From assembly GCF_003253745.1 (NCBI RefSeq), contig NZ_MZXV01000085.1, forward strand, positions 186,001 to 250,000: a stretch of 64,000 bases of DNA. Reading direction: 5' to 3'. Source of the stretch: Mesorhizobium kowhaii. GTDB lineage: Bacteria > Pseudomonadota > Alphaproteobacteria > Rhizobiales > Rhizobiaceae. Below the pieces are notes generated by a model. The model was not told the origin of the DNA. It saw nothing but the letters and a program-made list of their open reading frames with translations, and did no database searches. The position numbers were made by a program, and so were the translations under genes. Positions 10,457-19,381 of the stretch are shown here, piece after piece (the stretch's first letter is position 1; each line of letters opens with the position of its first letter).

Positions 10457-10487
10457 TTGACCTCAACTCAAGTTGAGATTGTAGGCC
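10457..10487 (+). promoter_or_regulatory. SoxR/MerR-like promoter: dyad inside a 19-bp spacer
   Basis: A -35-like TTGACC (10457-10462) is followed, after 19 bp, by TAGGCC (10482-10487). Between them is a perfect inverted repeat, CTCAACT-CA-AGTTGAG (10462-10477). An over-long spacer holding a dyad is the hallmark of promoters activated by MerR-family regulators, and the half-site resembles SoxR boxes. No merR/soxR gene is in this window. It would drive the monooxygenase at 10535. The -10 match is weak. Confidence 0.55.
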
Positions 10488-10534
10488 GTTCTTGGAGCCC
10501 GGAAACACCAAGATCCAAGAACGGAACAATCGAA

Positions 10535-10882
10535 ATGAGCAAGACAAATCAGAGCGCTGATGGTGGCAGCGTGTTCAGGGTGGACAAGTTTGTCGTCCCG
10601 GCCGCCGCCCGCGAAGAGATACTCGCCAAGGTCAAGGCAACGCATGAGGTGCTGCGCCGGCAGGATGGCTTCGTGCAGGATTTCCTGCTCGAGCAATTCT
10701 CGGGACCGGGCGAATTCAACCTTGTCACGATCGTCGAATGGGAGAGCCAGTCGGCCGTTGACCGGGTCGTGCCGATCGTCACGGCCGAGCATGCGCGTGC
10801 CGGTTTCAATCCACAGGAGACGATCGCCCGGCTCGGTGTTCGGGCTGATATCGCTAACTATCAGCGGATCCCCGGGGTGTAG
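10535..10882 (+). CDS. Antibiotic biosynthesis monooxygenase (ABM) domain protein
   Basis: 115 aa. Dimeric alpha-beta barrel of the ABM family: FRVDKFVVPAAAREEILAKV, HEVLRRQDGFVQDFLLEQ, then FNLVTIVEWESQSAVDRVV. Family members include YgiN-type quinol monooxygenases and heme-degrading IsdG relatives; no specific heme ligand is evident. The frame runs back to 10457, but the ATG at 10535 begins the domain and lies downstream of the SoxR-like promoter. Control by a redox-cycling-drug sensor would fit a role in handling quinone-like compounds. Cytoplasmic. Confidence 0.85.
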   Translation: MSKTNQSADGGSVFRVDKFVVPAAAREEILAKVKATHEVLRRQDGFVQDFLLEQFSGPGEFNLVTIVEWESQSAVDRVVPIVTAEHARAGFNPQETIARLGVRADIANYQRIPGV

Positions 10883-10891
10883 GTAAGGCTT

Positions 10892-11755
10892 CTACGGCCA
10901 GCCGACGCCAGGTGCCGGCGCTTCAACGCTGAGCACCTGACCGGTGCGGGCTTCGCTGACCATATGCTCGAAGCCGCGCCATTCGGCGGCGACTATGAAC
11001 AGCGTTTTCCTGTCCGCACCGCCCAGCATGCAGGCAAAGCAGCCGCGATCGATAGTGACGGTCTGCAGCACCTCACCGCCTTCGCGCACCCGCACACAGT
11101 GCTTGTTGGGGACATCCGCATACCAGACCGCGCCTTCGGCATCGAGGCAGATACCGTCGGGAAAACCGTCGAGATCGGCCCAGACGCGGCGGTTGGACAG
11201 GGTGCCGTCCGCGGCGATGTCGAAGGCGGTCAGCCGGTTGGCGTGCGATTCGGCAATGATCAGCGTCCTGTTGTCCGGGGTTATGGCCATGCCGTTGGCA
11301 AAGGCGATATTTTCCGCCACTTGCCGGACCGCGCCGTCCGGCGTGATCAGCACGACGGTACCAGGGCCGAAATGCTGGCCGGGAGCCGGCACCGGGCCGC
11401 CGCCATTGACATAGACGTTGCCGCGCCCGTCGACGACGATCTCGTTCCACGGGCTTTTCGACAGATTGCGCAAATCGGCGTGGGTAACGAGCGCGCCGTC
11501 GGCTTCCTGCCTGAGCAGCAAGCCCCCGCGACCAGAGATGACGAGCAAGCGGCCATCCGGCAGCCAGTCGATGGAGTAGGGCAGGACGGCGGGCACTGTG
11601 AGCACGATCTCGCTGTTGCCGCCGGCGTCGACGGCGACGATCTCGCCGGTGCCCCAGTTGCAGAGCCACAGGCGCCCGTCATGCCAGCGTGGCGATTCCC
11701 CGAAGGCGAGGCCTTCCGTGACGAGACGTGTTTGAGGGGCTGATGGTTTCTGCAT
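10892..11755 (-). CDS. SMP-30/gluconolactonase/LRE-family lactonase
   Basis: 287 aa six-bladed beta-propeller. The divalent-metal ligands expected for this family are visible: the Glu of FGESPRW near 18-21, the Asn of WNEIVVD, the Asn of ANGMAITPD and the Asp of FPDGICLDAEG. Relatives hydrolyse sugar lactones (gluconolactone, xylono- or arabinonolactone). The ATG at 11755 has AAGGAT nine bases upstream. It is convergent with the ABM gene (9-bp gap), so the two do not share transcription. No neighbouring sugar dehydrogenase identifies the substrate. Confidence 0.88.
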   Translation of the reverse strand: MQKPSAPQTRLVTEGLAFGESPRWHDGRLWLCNWGTGEIVAVDAGGNSEIVLTVPAVLPYSIDWLPDGRLLVISGRGGLLLRQEADGALVTHADLRNLSKSPWNEIVVDGRGNVYVNGGGPVPAPGQHFGPGTVVLITPDGAVRQVAENIAFANGMAITPDNRTLIIAESHANRLTAFDIAADGTLSNRRVWADLDGFPDGICLDAEGAVWYADVPNKHCVRVREGGEVLQTVTIDRGCFACMLGGADRKTLFIVAAEWRGFEHMVSEARTGQVLSVEAPAPGVGWP

Positions 11756-11984
11756 GTGTGGGTAATCCTTGTTGCGCGCGTCATCACGGCCGAGCGGTCC
11801 ATGAAAGACGCCGTCTCACCAAGGACGGGCGGAAGGACGGGTTGCCGACAGGCACCGCGCAACAATTTCAGTTCGCACGGCTCCCGCCAATTGCGGCCAA
11901 TGCGGCCTTGCCGATTGTTGCGTTGCGGTGAATTGGGCTTTCGGCTATTGAGGCCGGACTTGAAACGGAGCCTGCCCCAGCCCG

Positions 11985-12683
11985 ATGAGCCTTGTCGATA
12001 CGGTCAAGAACGCGTTCGTACCGATCCATCGCGAAGGCTATCCCTTTATCGCGGCCTTCGGCGCGGCAACGCTTTTCCTGGGCTATTTCTCGTCGATCCT
12101 GTTCTGGATCGGCCTTATCCTGACCGCCTGGTGCGTCTATTTCTTCCGCGATCCCGAGCGCGTCACGCCCGTCGACGACCGCCTGGTGGTGAGCCCCGCC
12201 GACGGCATCATCTCGGCGGTTGGACCGGCGGTGCCGCCGCGCGAACTCGGCCTCGGCAATGTCGAGATGACCCGCATCTCGGTGTTCATGAACGTCTTTT
12301 CCTGCCATGTGAACCGCGCCCCGGTGCGTGGCCGTATCGCCAAGATCGAACATCGGCCCGGAAAATTCCTCAATGCCGAACTCGACAAGGCAAGCACCGA
12401 GAACGAGCGCAACGGCCTGGTCATCGAGAGCCCCAACGGCACGGTCGCTGCCGTGCAGATCGCCGGCCTGGTGGCGCGACGCATCGTCTGCTGGGCCGAG
12501 ACCGGCGGCTCCATCGCCATCGGCGAGCGCTTTGGCCTGATCCGTTTCGGCTCGCGCGTCGACGTATTCCTGCCCTTGACCGCCACGCCGCGCGTTGCCG
12601 TTGGTCAGACCGCGGTCGGTGGCGAAACCGTGCTGGCCGAATTCGGCGGTGTCGCCGGCACCCCTCTAGTGCGGATTTCCTGA
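11985..12683 (+). CDS. psd: Phosphatidylserine decarboxylase
   Basis: 232 aa, the short bacterial form (PRK05305-like). It makes phosphatidylethanolamine from phosphatidylserine in the inner membrane. The proenzyme is self-cleaved at a Gly-Ser bond; IRFGSRVDVF places the pyruvoyl-forming serine at residue 190, which would leave a beta chain of 189 and an alpha chain of 43 residues. A hydrophobic N-terminal stretch (about 22-50) fits membrane association. The stop codon is three bases before the pssA start, so psd-pssA is an operon supplying and consuming phosphatidylserine. Confidence 0.95.
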   Translation: MSLVDTVKNAFVPIHREGYPFIAAFGAATLFLGYFSSILFWIGLILTAWCVYFFRDPERVTPVDDRLVVSPADGIISAVGPAVPPRELGLGNVEMTRISVFMNVFSCHVNRAPVRGRIAKIEHRPGKFLNAELDKASTENERNGLVIESPNGTVAAVQIAGLVARRIVCWAETGGSIAIGERFGLIRFGSRVDVFLPLTATPRVAVGQTAVGGETVLAEFGGVAGTPLVRIS

Positions 12684-12686
12684 CCG

Positions 12687-13505
12687 GTGGGCACGCAATA
12701 CAAAAAGTTCGAGGCCCATGCCAGCGGCGGCCCGCGCATCCGCGAAATCCCGATGCGCATGGTGCTGCCCAACCTCGTCACCGTGCTTGCCATCTGTGCC
12801 GGCCTGTCCGGCATCCGCTTTGGCTTCGAAGGCCGTTTTGAGCCGGCAGTGGTGATGGTGCTGCTCGCGGCGTTCCTCGACGGCATTGACGGCCGCCTGG
12901 CGCGGATGCTGAAGGCGACCTCCAAATTCGGCGCGCAGATGGATTCGCTGGCCGACATCGTCAACTTCGGTGTTGCGCCCGCCCTGGTGCTCTATGCCTT
13001 CCTGCTCGACCGCGCGGGTTCGCCGGGCTGGATCGCAGCACTTCTGTTCGCCATCGCCTGCGGGCTCAGGCTTGCTCGCTTCAACGTGCTCGATGACGAG
13101 AAGGCCGAACGCCCCGTGTGGCAGTCCGAATATTTCGTCGGCGTGCCGGCGCCGGCGGGCGCCGTGCTGGTGATGCTGCCGCTCTATCTCTATTTCCTGC
13201 GCACAGGTCTGGAGCCCAGTCGCCCGGCTGCCTTCGTCGCCACCGGCTTCACCGTGCTGGTCGCCTTCCTGCTGGTCAGCCGGCTGCCGGTCTATTCCGG
13301 CAAGAGCCTGAGGATACCGGGCGACAAGGTGCTGCCGATCATCCTGGGTGTCGTGCTCTACGTGCTCTTGCTGATGACCTATCCCTGGTACACGCTGACC
13401 GCCTCGGTCGCCGGTTATCTACTCTTCCTGCCGTTCAGCGTGCGCGCCTATTCAAAGCGCGCCAGGCAGGAAGGCGAGAAGGTGCCACCTTCGGACATCG
13501 GTTAG
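12687..13505 (+). CDS. pssA: CDP-diacylglycerol-serine O-phosphatidyltransferase
   Basis: 272 aa integral membrane enzyme making phosphatidylserine from CDP-diacylglycerol and serine. The CDP-alcohol phosphatidyltransferase motif D-G-x2-A-R-x8-G-x3-D-x3-D is seen as DGRLARMLKATSKFGAQMD followed by SLAD. About six to eight hydrophobic segments follow. The start is taken as the GTG at 12687, just after the psd stop; an ATG about 22 codons in is possible. This is the integral type II PssA usual in alphaproteobacteria rather than the peripheral E. coli type. Confidence 0.95.
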   Translation: MGTQYKKFEAHASGGPRIREIPMRMVLPNLVTVLAICAGLSGIRFGFEGRFEPAVVMVLLAAFLDGIDGRLARMLKATSKFGAQMDSLADIVNFGVAPALVLYAFLLDRAGSPGWIAALLFAIACGLRLARFNVLDDEKAERPVWQSEYFVGVPAPAGAVLVMLPLYLYFLRTGLEPSRPAAFVATGFTVLVAFLLVSRLPVYSGKSLRIPGDKVLPIILGVVLYVLLLMTYPWYTLTASVAGYLLFLPFSVRAYSKRARQEGEKVPPSDIG

Positions 13506-13539
13506 CGGTTCTCGAATTCTCGATCAGGTCTTTGTAGTT

Positions 13540-15762
13540 TCAGGCCGCAACGCCGAGGCCCAGCCTGTCGATCGCCAGCTTTCTCGTTGACACATAGTCG
13601 GTCTTGCCGGAACCCAGCAGCGGGATTTCCTCGACCTTGACGATGTCGTTCGGCACCATCAGTTCGGCGGCACCCGCCTGTTTGCCGAACTTGCGCAACT
13701 CGTCGGGATTGGCATCGTCGGCGGTGGTGACCAGCACGATGCGCTCGCCACGCCTCTTGTCCGGCACCGCCACCGCCGCATGGCGTTCTTCCGGCCACAG
13801 CGACTGCACCAGCATCTCGACAGCACCCAGCGACACCATTTCGCCGGCGATCTTGGCGAAGCGCTTGGCGCGGCCGCGAATGGTGATGAAGCCCTCGCGG
13901 TCGACGGCAACGATGTCGCCAGTATCATGCCAGCCGGTCAGCGGCTGCAATTCGCCCGGGCGATCCGCAGTCATGTAGCCGATCATCAGGTTCGGTCCGT
14001 CGAGCCACAACTGGCCGGCGTCGGAGATGCCTTCGACCGGCTCCAGTTTCATGCGCATCGCCGGCAGCAGCCGGCCGACGGTGCCATCGCGGCCATGGAT
14101 GGCGGTGTTGACGGCAACCACCGGTGCGGCTTCGGTCAGCCCAAAACCTTCGATGATCTCGGCCTGGAAGCGTTCGCGATAGACGCGGCGGGTTTCCGGC
14201 TTCACCGCCTCGGCGCCGGCGACGACGAAACGCAGGCTGGAAAAATCGCCGTCCTTGGCGGTGCGCGCATAGTTGGCGAGGAACGTGTCGGTGCCGAACA
14301 TGATGGTCGGCTTCGCCTTGCGCGCGACCTCCGGGATGATCTTGTAATGCAGCGGCGAGGGGTAGAGAAACAGTTTCACCCCGGTGACCAGCGGCAGGAT
14401 GGTGCCGCCCGTCAGGCCGAAGGAGTGGAACACCGGCAGCACGTTGAGCAGGATATCGGCGGGCGAGATGGTGATGCGCGCCTCGGCCTGCATGGCGTTG
14501 GCAAGCAGGTTCCTGTGCGACAGCACCACCGCCTTGGGCGTGCCTTCCGACCCCGAGGTGAACAGGATCACCGCAGGCTTGGCCGCATCCTGCCGCTGCA
14601 GCGGCCAGCGCCACAGCAAGGCGGAGGCAAGCTTGTCCAGCGCGGCGACGCTTTCCCGCACATCCTCCAGCCAAAGCAGCTTGGCGCCGCCGTTTTCGAC
14701 CGCCGCGACGATGTCGCCGAGGTCGGCCTTCTCGACGAAGGCACGGGAGGAGACAACCGTGCGGATCACCGCCGTGCGCACCGCGGCGGTCACGCTGGCC
14801 GGGCCGGCGGTGTAGTTGATCATTGCCGCCACCCGGCCGGCAGACAGCAGGCCGACAAACGACAGCACCACGCCATTGGCGTTGGGCAGAAGCAGGCCGA
14901 CCGCTTCGCCCGGCGCCGTCACCGCCTCGAACCGGCGGCCCAGGACGCGGGCGCCGATGAACATCTTGCGGTAGCTCAGCGCGCCGGAGATGACATCCTC
15001 GATGATCGGGTGCGAGGCGCCGACACGGGTTGCGGCATCGCGCATGGCCAGGAACAGGCCACGATCGAGGTCGGTGCCGAAAAGCCGGGCCTCGGCGACA
15101 CGGTCGAACAGCGCGTTGGTGTTCGAGGCCTGGTCGGGGTTGCGCGCCACCAGTTCGGCGATGGTCATCGGCTCCAGCACGCTGATCGACAGCTGTGGAA
15201 ACCAGTGCCGCGGTGCCTTGTCCGCCGGCGTCAGCGACACCGGCAGGCTGCGCGCGCCGGCGACAAAGATCGGCACGATCTTGGCATCGGCCTGCATGGC
15301 GATGCGGGTGACGGCGCGAAACAGGCGAAACGTCTTGACGTCAGGCTCGACCGCATCCGGCAGATAGACGGCGAGCCGCCCCTTGCCCTTCAGCACGCGC
15401 ACCAGCCGGCGGCTGACGAAGACATGCTCGGCGTTGAAGGCGATGGTGCGGCCAAGCTCGCGCCACGGTTCGAGCCATGGCGACCGCGCCGAGACCTCGT
15501 CGAGGATATGCAGCGTGTCGTCCGGCAGCAGCGACAGCATCAGCGCCGGCTCGAAACGCGATTGGTGCGAAATGACGTAGATGACGGGCACCTGCGCCTT
15601 GCGGGCGATCCTGATGCGGTTGTCGCTGATCCGGTAGGCGAGCTTGAACGGCACATAGAGCAGTGCCTGGGTGAAACGCAGGCCGAGGCGGAATTTCTCC
15701 ACCACGCCGATCAGCAGCCAGGCCAGAACAAGACCCGCAAGCAGCGCCAGTGTCAGGATCAT
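13540..15762 (-). CDS. Aas-like bifunctional acyltransferase / AMP-binding acyl-ACP synthetase
   Basis: 740 aa. One N-terminal transmembrane helix (about 3-21); a PlsC-type acyltransferase region (about 55-240); then an adenylate-forming domain (about 270-730) with the P-loop ILFTSGSEGTPKAVVLSHRN, GFGLTEAAP, WHDTGDIVAVDREGFITIRGR, and the late catalytic Lys in LLGSGKTDY. E. coli Aas re-acylates lysophosphatidylethanolamine with this architecture. Here the acyltransferase block I reads HQSRFE (His66), i.e. H-x4-E instead of H-x4-D, and the usual FPEG block is replaced by YLPDAVEP, so that half may be altered or inactive. It is convergent with psd-pssA (34-bp gap). Confidence 0.85.
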   Translation of the reverse strand: MILTLALLAGLVLAWLLIGVVEKFRLGLRFTQALLYVPFKLAYRISDNRIRIARKAQVPVIYVISHQSRFEPALMLSLLPDDTLHILDEVSARSPWLEPWRELGRTIAFNAEHVFVSRRLVRVLKGKGRLAVYLPDAVEPDVKTFRLFRAVTRIAMQADAKIVPIFVAGARSLPVSLTPADKAPRHWFPQLSISVLEPMTIAELVARNPDQASNTNALFDRVAEARLFGTDLDRGLFLAMRDAATRVGASHPIIEDVISGALSYRKMFIGARVLGRRFEAVTAPGEAVGLLLPNANGVVLSFVGLLSAGRVAAMINYTAGPASVTAAVRTAVIRTVVSSRAFVEKADLGDIVAAVENGGAKLLWLEDVRESVAALDKLASALLWRWPLQRQDAAKPAVILFTSGSEGTPKAVVLSHRNLLANAMQAEARITISPADILLNVLPVFHSFGLTGGTILPLVTGVKLFLYPSPLHYKIIPEVARKAKPTIMFGTDTFLANYARTAKDGDFSSLRFVVAGAEAVKPETRRVYRERFQAEIIEGFGLTEAAPVVAVNTAIHGRDGTVGRLLPAMRMKLEPVEGISDAGQLWLDGPNLMIGYMTADRPGELQPLTGWHDTGDIVAVDREGFITIRGRAKRFAKIAGEMVSLGAVEMLVQSLWPEERHAAVAVPDKRRGERIVLVTTADDANPDELRKFGKQAGAAELMVPNDIVKVEEIPLLGSGKTDYVSTRKLAIDRLGLGVAA

Positions 15763-15887
15763 GCCGCGTCTCTCCCAACGATTTTAGGATCGCGGCTCTT
15801 TTTGCGGCCGCTTCGGCCAGAATCTAGACGATGTGGGAGCAACGTCAATGCGGAGCTTTTTCCTTCTGCCCTTGTGGGAAGAAGGAG

Positions 15888-16295
15888 CTACGCCGCCTTC
15901 AACCGCCCGCTGATGAAACGGAACTCCTGCGTCTTGCCGCCATAGCCATAGGCGGCGGCCGGCACTTCGTGCACGAAGGCATAGCTTTCCTCGTGCACCC
16001 CGCCCAGCAGGCGGCCAAAGGCGTCGAAGATCGTCTTCAGATAGGCTTCCAGTTCGAGCTTGGTGTTGGTGCCGTCGACCACCTTGATATCGAGCCAGAA
16101 CGTGTTGCTGCCATGCTCGGCCAATGACTTGCCGCCGGCGAACCAGTGCTGCGGGTCGATATAGGATACGGCAACCGCGGTGATGGTCGGATCCTTGCGC
16201 AGCTGCGCGGCGGTGATCTCGGTGATTTCTCTGGCGATCCTGGCGGACAGGGCGGCATCAGGTTTGCCGGTGACGCTGATGTTGATGATGGGCAT
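15888..16295 (-). CDS. Tautomerase-superfamily protein
   Basis: 135 aa, starting MPIINISVTGKPD; the Pro after the initiator Met is the general base of the 4-oxalocrotonate tautomerase/MIF superfamily once Met is removed. The length fits the two-module long forms, and the second half is rich in aromatic residues. Substrate unknown. Its RBS region (GGAGAAG) is clear. It is divergent from a LysR gene at 16409, which probably regulates it from the 113-bp intergenic region. Confidence 0.82.
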   Translation of the reverse strand: MPIINISVTGKPDAALSARIAREITEITAAQLRKDPTITAVAVSYIDPQHWFAGGKSLAEHGSNTFWLDIKVVDGTNTKLELEAYLKTIFDAFGRLLGGVHEESYAFVHEVPAAAYGYGGKTQEFRFISGRLKAA

Positions 16296-16369
16296 TTTTC
16301 TTCTCCTTGGTTTGAGCGGCGTCTGATCGCCGTTGGAGAGACCATGCCACTAACGTTGAATCAAAAAAA

Positions 16370-16406
16370 TCGAATTGTTTTTAACTGAAGATTCGATATT
16401 ATCGAA
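16370..16406. promoter_or_regulatory. LysR operator candidate between tautomerase and LysR genes
   Basis: TTCGAT-ATT-ATCGAA is a perfect 15-bp dyad at 16392-16406, two bases before the LysR start codon. A further TCGAAT at 16370-16375 pairs with ATTCGA at 16391-16396. The AT-rich T-N-A dyads in a divergent LysR promoter are as expected for a recognition site plus an activation site; autorepression would follow from the position. Confidence 0.5.
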
Positions 16407-16408
16407 CT

Positions 16409-17272
16409 ATGGAAACGCTCGATCCTGATCTGCTCCGGACCTTTCTCGCTTTCGTCGACAGCGGCACGCTGGCGCAGGCGGCTTCAAGCGTCGGCCGTTC
16501 ACCCTCGGCGGTCACCGCTCAGATGCAGCGGCTTGAGGAAATCGTCGGCGAACCGCTTCTGGCGCCGCAGGGCCGGGGCCGTGGCCTGACGCCGGCCGGC
16601 GAGGACCTCGTCGGCCATGCAAGGCGCATCCTTGCCGCGCACCGCGAGGCATGGCTGGCGTTGAAGGGTGCACGGGCTGCCGGGCGCGTTGCCATCGGTA
16701 CGACGCAGGATTTTGCCGACAGCGGTTTGCCCGAGCTGCTGCGCGCCTTCGCCGTCAGTCATCCGCGCGTCAGGATCGAATTGCGTGTCGGTCGCTCCGC
16801 CGAACTGGCGCAAGCGATGCAGTCCGGCGGGCTCGATCTGGCAATCGTCATGCGCCAGGTGGCAACGCCGGACGAAGTCGGCGTGCTGTGCGAGCCGATG
16901 ATATGGCTGTGTTCGCAAAAGGGGCTGGCCTCGCGCCAGGAAGAATTGCCGCTGGCGCTGCTCGATCCGTATTGCGGCTTTCGCGAAGCCGCACTTGGCG
17001 CACTCGATGGGGCCGGCCGCCGTTACCGCATCGCCGCAGGCAGCGCCAGCCTGGCCGGCCTGCGCACGGCCGTGAATGCGGGTGTTGCGCTGACGCTTCG
17101 AACGGCGCGCTTTGCCCACTCCGGCATTGTCGAAGCGCCGCGCGAACTTGGCCTGCCACAGGTTCCGACGGCTGAATTCGCCATTCGGCTGCGCTCCGGT
17201 GCCGATGGTCCGGCATCCGATCTGGCTGCACTGCTCAGCGGTAACTTGGCTCTGCCCGGGCTCCTTGGTTGA
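16409..17272 (+). CDS. LysR-family transcriptional regulator
   Basis: 287 aa. HTH at about 6-62 (LLRTFLAFVDSGTLAQAAS, VGRSPSAVTAQMQRLEEI) and a complete effector domain with SAELAQAMQSGGLDLAIV. The wing reads LAPQGRGRGLTPAGE, with more Gly/Arg than usual. It is divergent from the tautomerase gene. The ATG at 16409 follows the dyad directly and no good Shine-Dalgarno is left between them, so translation may be weak or leaderless. Confidence 0.88.
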   Translation: METLDPDLLRTFLAFVDSGTLAQAASSVGRSPSAVTAQMQRLEEIVGEPLLAPQGRGRGLTPAGEDLVGHARRILAAHREAWLALKGARAAGRVAIGTTQDFADSGLPELLRAFAVSHPRVRIELRVGRSAELAQAMQSGGLDLAIVMRQVATPDEVGVLCEPMIWLCSQKGLASRQEELPLALLDPYCGFREAALGALDGAGRRYRIAAGSASLAGLRTAVNAGVALTLRTARFAHSGIVEAPRELGLPQVPTAEFAIRLRSGADGPASDLAALLSGNLALPGLLG

Positions 17273-17308
17273 AGCGACGAGATCGGGTCTCGTGGCGGAT
17301 TAGGCGCC

Positions 17309-17336
17309 AAAGAAAAAGCCGACCTTGCGGTCGGCT
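17309..17336 (-). terminator. Intrinsic terminator for the EamA gene
   Basis: Read on the minus strand: AGCCGACC-GCAA-GGTCGGCT followed by TTTTCTTT. An 8-bp perfect GC-rich stem, a GNRA-type tetraloop and a T-tract make a convincing Rho-independent terminator about 100 bp after the EamA stop codon. The plus strand lacks a comparable T-run, so it serves mainly the minus-strand transcript. Confidence 0.85.
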
Positions 17337-17436
17337 TCGAAGTAGGACGGGCCGAGGGGTTTGGGGGGACTTGGGGGTGGCCCGTCACATCAATAATGCC
17401 TGACCCGGATGATGGTTCCGTGACTGTGTAACTTTT

Positions 17437-18345
17437 TTACGAAATATTTGACGCCATGCGTTGCGAGCGGGCCATCAGCCAATCCCGCCCGGCATGGGCA
17501 AACACCGCGCACAACACGATGGCGCCGCCGATCATGCTGGCGGCTGGTGCGATCTCGCCCAGGAACAGGAAGGCAAACAGGATCGCGAACGGCACTTCGG
17601 CCGAGCCGAGCAGCCCGGATTCGGCGGCTGGAATGAGCCGCGCGCCTTCTGTCCACAGGACTGAGGACAGCGCGAAGGAGACACCAAAGGTGACGAGCAG
17701 AACGGCATCCCTTGGTGAAACCGCCAGCGGATCGGTAACGAACCAGCCGAGCACGAACAGCAGGAAGGCCGACACCGCGCCGGCCCAGACCACGGGCGTG
17801 TCGCGGAAGGCGCGCACCATGATCATGTAGAGCGCGCTGCCGATGGTCATCAGCAGCGCCAGCCCGTCACCGAACAGATTGCCGGTGCCGAAGCCGGACC
17901 AGACCATGATCGCCACGCCGCACAGCGACACGGCGGCAGCGACCATCGTCTGCAGGCGGAACGGCTCGCGCGTCAGGACCCAGGCCAGCAGCGCGGTGAC
18001 GAAAGGCGCGGTGGCATAGATGATCGCGACATTGGCGACGAAGGTGAACTTGAAGGCCGAGATGAAGGCGATGCTGGCCAGCGCCCCTTCCACCGCCAGC
18101 AGCCAGCCGCGCCAGCCAAGGCGCAGCGTTTCGCGGCCGCCGGAGCGGTGGCGGCGCCACAGCACATAGAGGCTGATCAGGATCGAGCCGACAAAGCCGC
18201 GCCAGCAGGTGATGGTCAGCGGGTCAGCATGGATCGACTTGGTCAGCACCCCGGTCAGGCCGAACACCGCCGCCGACGACGACACCAGCAGGATACCCAG
18301 CGTGCGTTCGGCGGTGCTGTCCGTCGTGGCTGCAATGTCACTCAT
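17437..18345 (-). CDS. EamA/DMT-family transporter
   Basis: 302 aa with about ten hydrophobic helices arranged as two EamA repeats (each five helices). The first repeat has SAAVFGLTGVLTKSI and the second WSGFGTGNLFGDGLALL. Drug/metabolite transporters of this type export amino acids, nucleosides or metabolites; the substrate cannot be predicted. It lies downstream of a second EamA gene in the same orientation (60-bp gap), so they may form a two-gene unit ending at the terminator near 17320. Confidence 0.88.
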   Translation of the reverse strand: MSDIAATTDSTAERTLGILLVSSSAAVFGLTGVLTKSIHADPLTITCWRGFVGSILISLYVLWRRHRSGGRETLRLGWRGWLLAVEGALASIAFISAFKFTFVANVAIIYATAPFVTALLAWVLTREPFRLQTMVAAAVSLCGVAIMVWSGFGTGNLFGDGLALLMTIGSALYMIMVRAFRDTPVVWAGAVSAFLLFVLGWFVTDPLAVSPRDAVLLVTFGVSFALSSVLWTEGARLIPAAESGLLGSAEVPFAILFAFLFLGEIAPAASMIGGAIVLCAVFAHAGRDWLMARSQRMASNIS

Positions 18346-18405
18346 ACCGCCAGCCTACGCCGTTGCATCCTGACATCGTAGCGTCAGCAGTGATGGCGAT
18401 CCACA

Positions 18406-19293
18406 TCATAGCCGTTTGCGGAAATGCTCGGTGCCGACAATCAGCAGCCCGGCGGCGACGATAAGGGCAGCACCCAGAAACACCTCGCGGCGCGGCACGT
18501 CGCCCCAGATCGCAAAGCCGAGCGCGAACGCCCACAGCAGCGAGGTGTATTCAAGGGGTGCGAGGATCGAAGCCGGCGTTCGCTTCATGCCTTCGAACAG
18601 AAGATATTGCGCAAACCCGCCGAGCGCGCCGACGCTGGCGAGGAGCAGCAACTGGCGCCGGTCCGGTGTGTGCCACCAGAGCAGCGCCGGCCCCGCCGAA
18701 AAGAGCAGGAAATAGAAGTTGTTGAGGAGAAGCTGGATCATCGAGCGTTCGGCAAGCGCGGTCTTGCGCAAGAGCACGATGGCGATACCCCACAGACCGG
18801 CGGCCGCCAGCACCAGCAGCACCGGCACGGACAGGCCGAGATGGGTCGGGTCGCAAGCGACGAAGACGCCCGCAAAGCCGATCAGCACCGCAAGCCAGCG
18901 CAGCATCGGCACCTTTTCGCCGAGCATCGCCACCGAAAGCACGGTGACGATGATCGGTGCCGCGTAATAGACGGTGGTCAGTTCGGCGAGCTGCAGGCTG
19001 CGCGCGGCATTGTAGTAGCAAAGCCAGGCGGCGAGCGTGAAGGCGCTGCGCACCAGCATCGGCCGCACGATCGGCGATCGCACCGTGTCGGCAAACAGCC
19101 GTCGCCCGCCGATCGCCGCGCAGGCGCCGAGAATGGTGATGCTGCGAAAGAACATGATCTGCCAGACCGTCATGCCGGTGACCAGCAGCTTGATCGAGGC
19201 ATCCTGCGTCGAAAACAGGAAATAGGCCGCCCCCGTCAGCAGGATCCCGGCAAGGACCCTTTCGCGTGTTTCAAGAATGGCGACATCGGCCAT
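18406..19293 (-). CDS. EamA/DMT-family transporter
   Basis: 295 aa, ten predicted helices in two EamA repeats (ILLTGAAYFLFSTQDASIKLL at the start of repeat one; GIAIVLLRKTALAE at the start of repeat two). It is only distantly similar to its downstream neighbour, so the pair is unlikely to be a recent duplication. The S-adenosylmethionine-transporter-like and RhaT-like groups share this layout, but no substrate is assigned. Inner membrane. Confidence 0.88.
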   Translation of the reverse strand: MADVAILETRERVLAGILLTGAAYFLFSTQDASIKLLVTGMTVWQIMFFRSITILGACAAIGGRRLFADTVRSPIVRPMLVRSAFTLAAWLCYYNAARSLQLAELTTVYYAAPIIVTVLSVAMLGEKVPMLRWLAVLIGFAGVFVACDPTHLGLSVPVLLVLAAAGLWGIAIVLLRKTALAERSMIQLLLNNFYFLLFSAGPALLWWHTPDRRQLLLLASVGALGGFAQYLLFEGMKRTPASILAPLEYTSLLWAFALGFAIWGDVPRREVFLGAALIVAAGLLIVGTEHFRKRL

Positions 19294-19381
19294 AAGGCGC
19301 GGAACCTAGGGTGCGGGAGGCGACAGAAATGCTGCGAGGAGCGATGTAAAGAGCCTGGGAAGTCAGCTCTCTGGCACCAAG

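Noticed and set aside
13780..15945. 721-codon open frame on the plus strand
   Set aside because: Exactly antisense to the Aas-like gene, low-complexity His/Arg/Gln-rich translation with no motifs; a typical GC-rich shadow frame.
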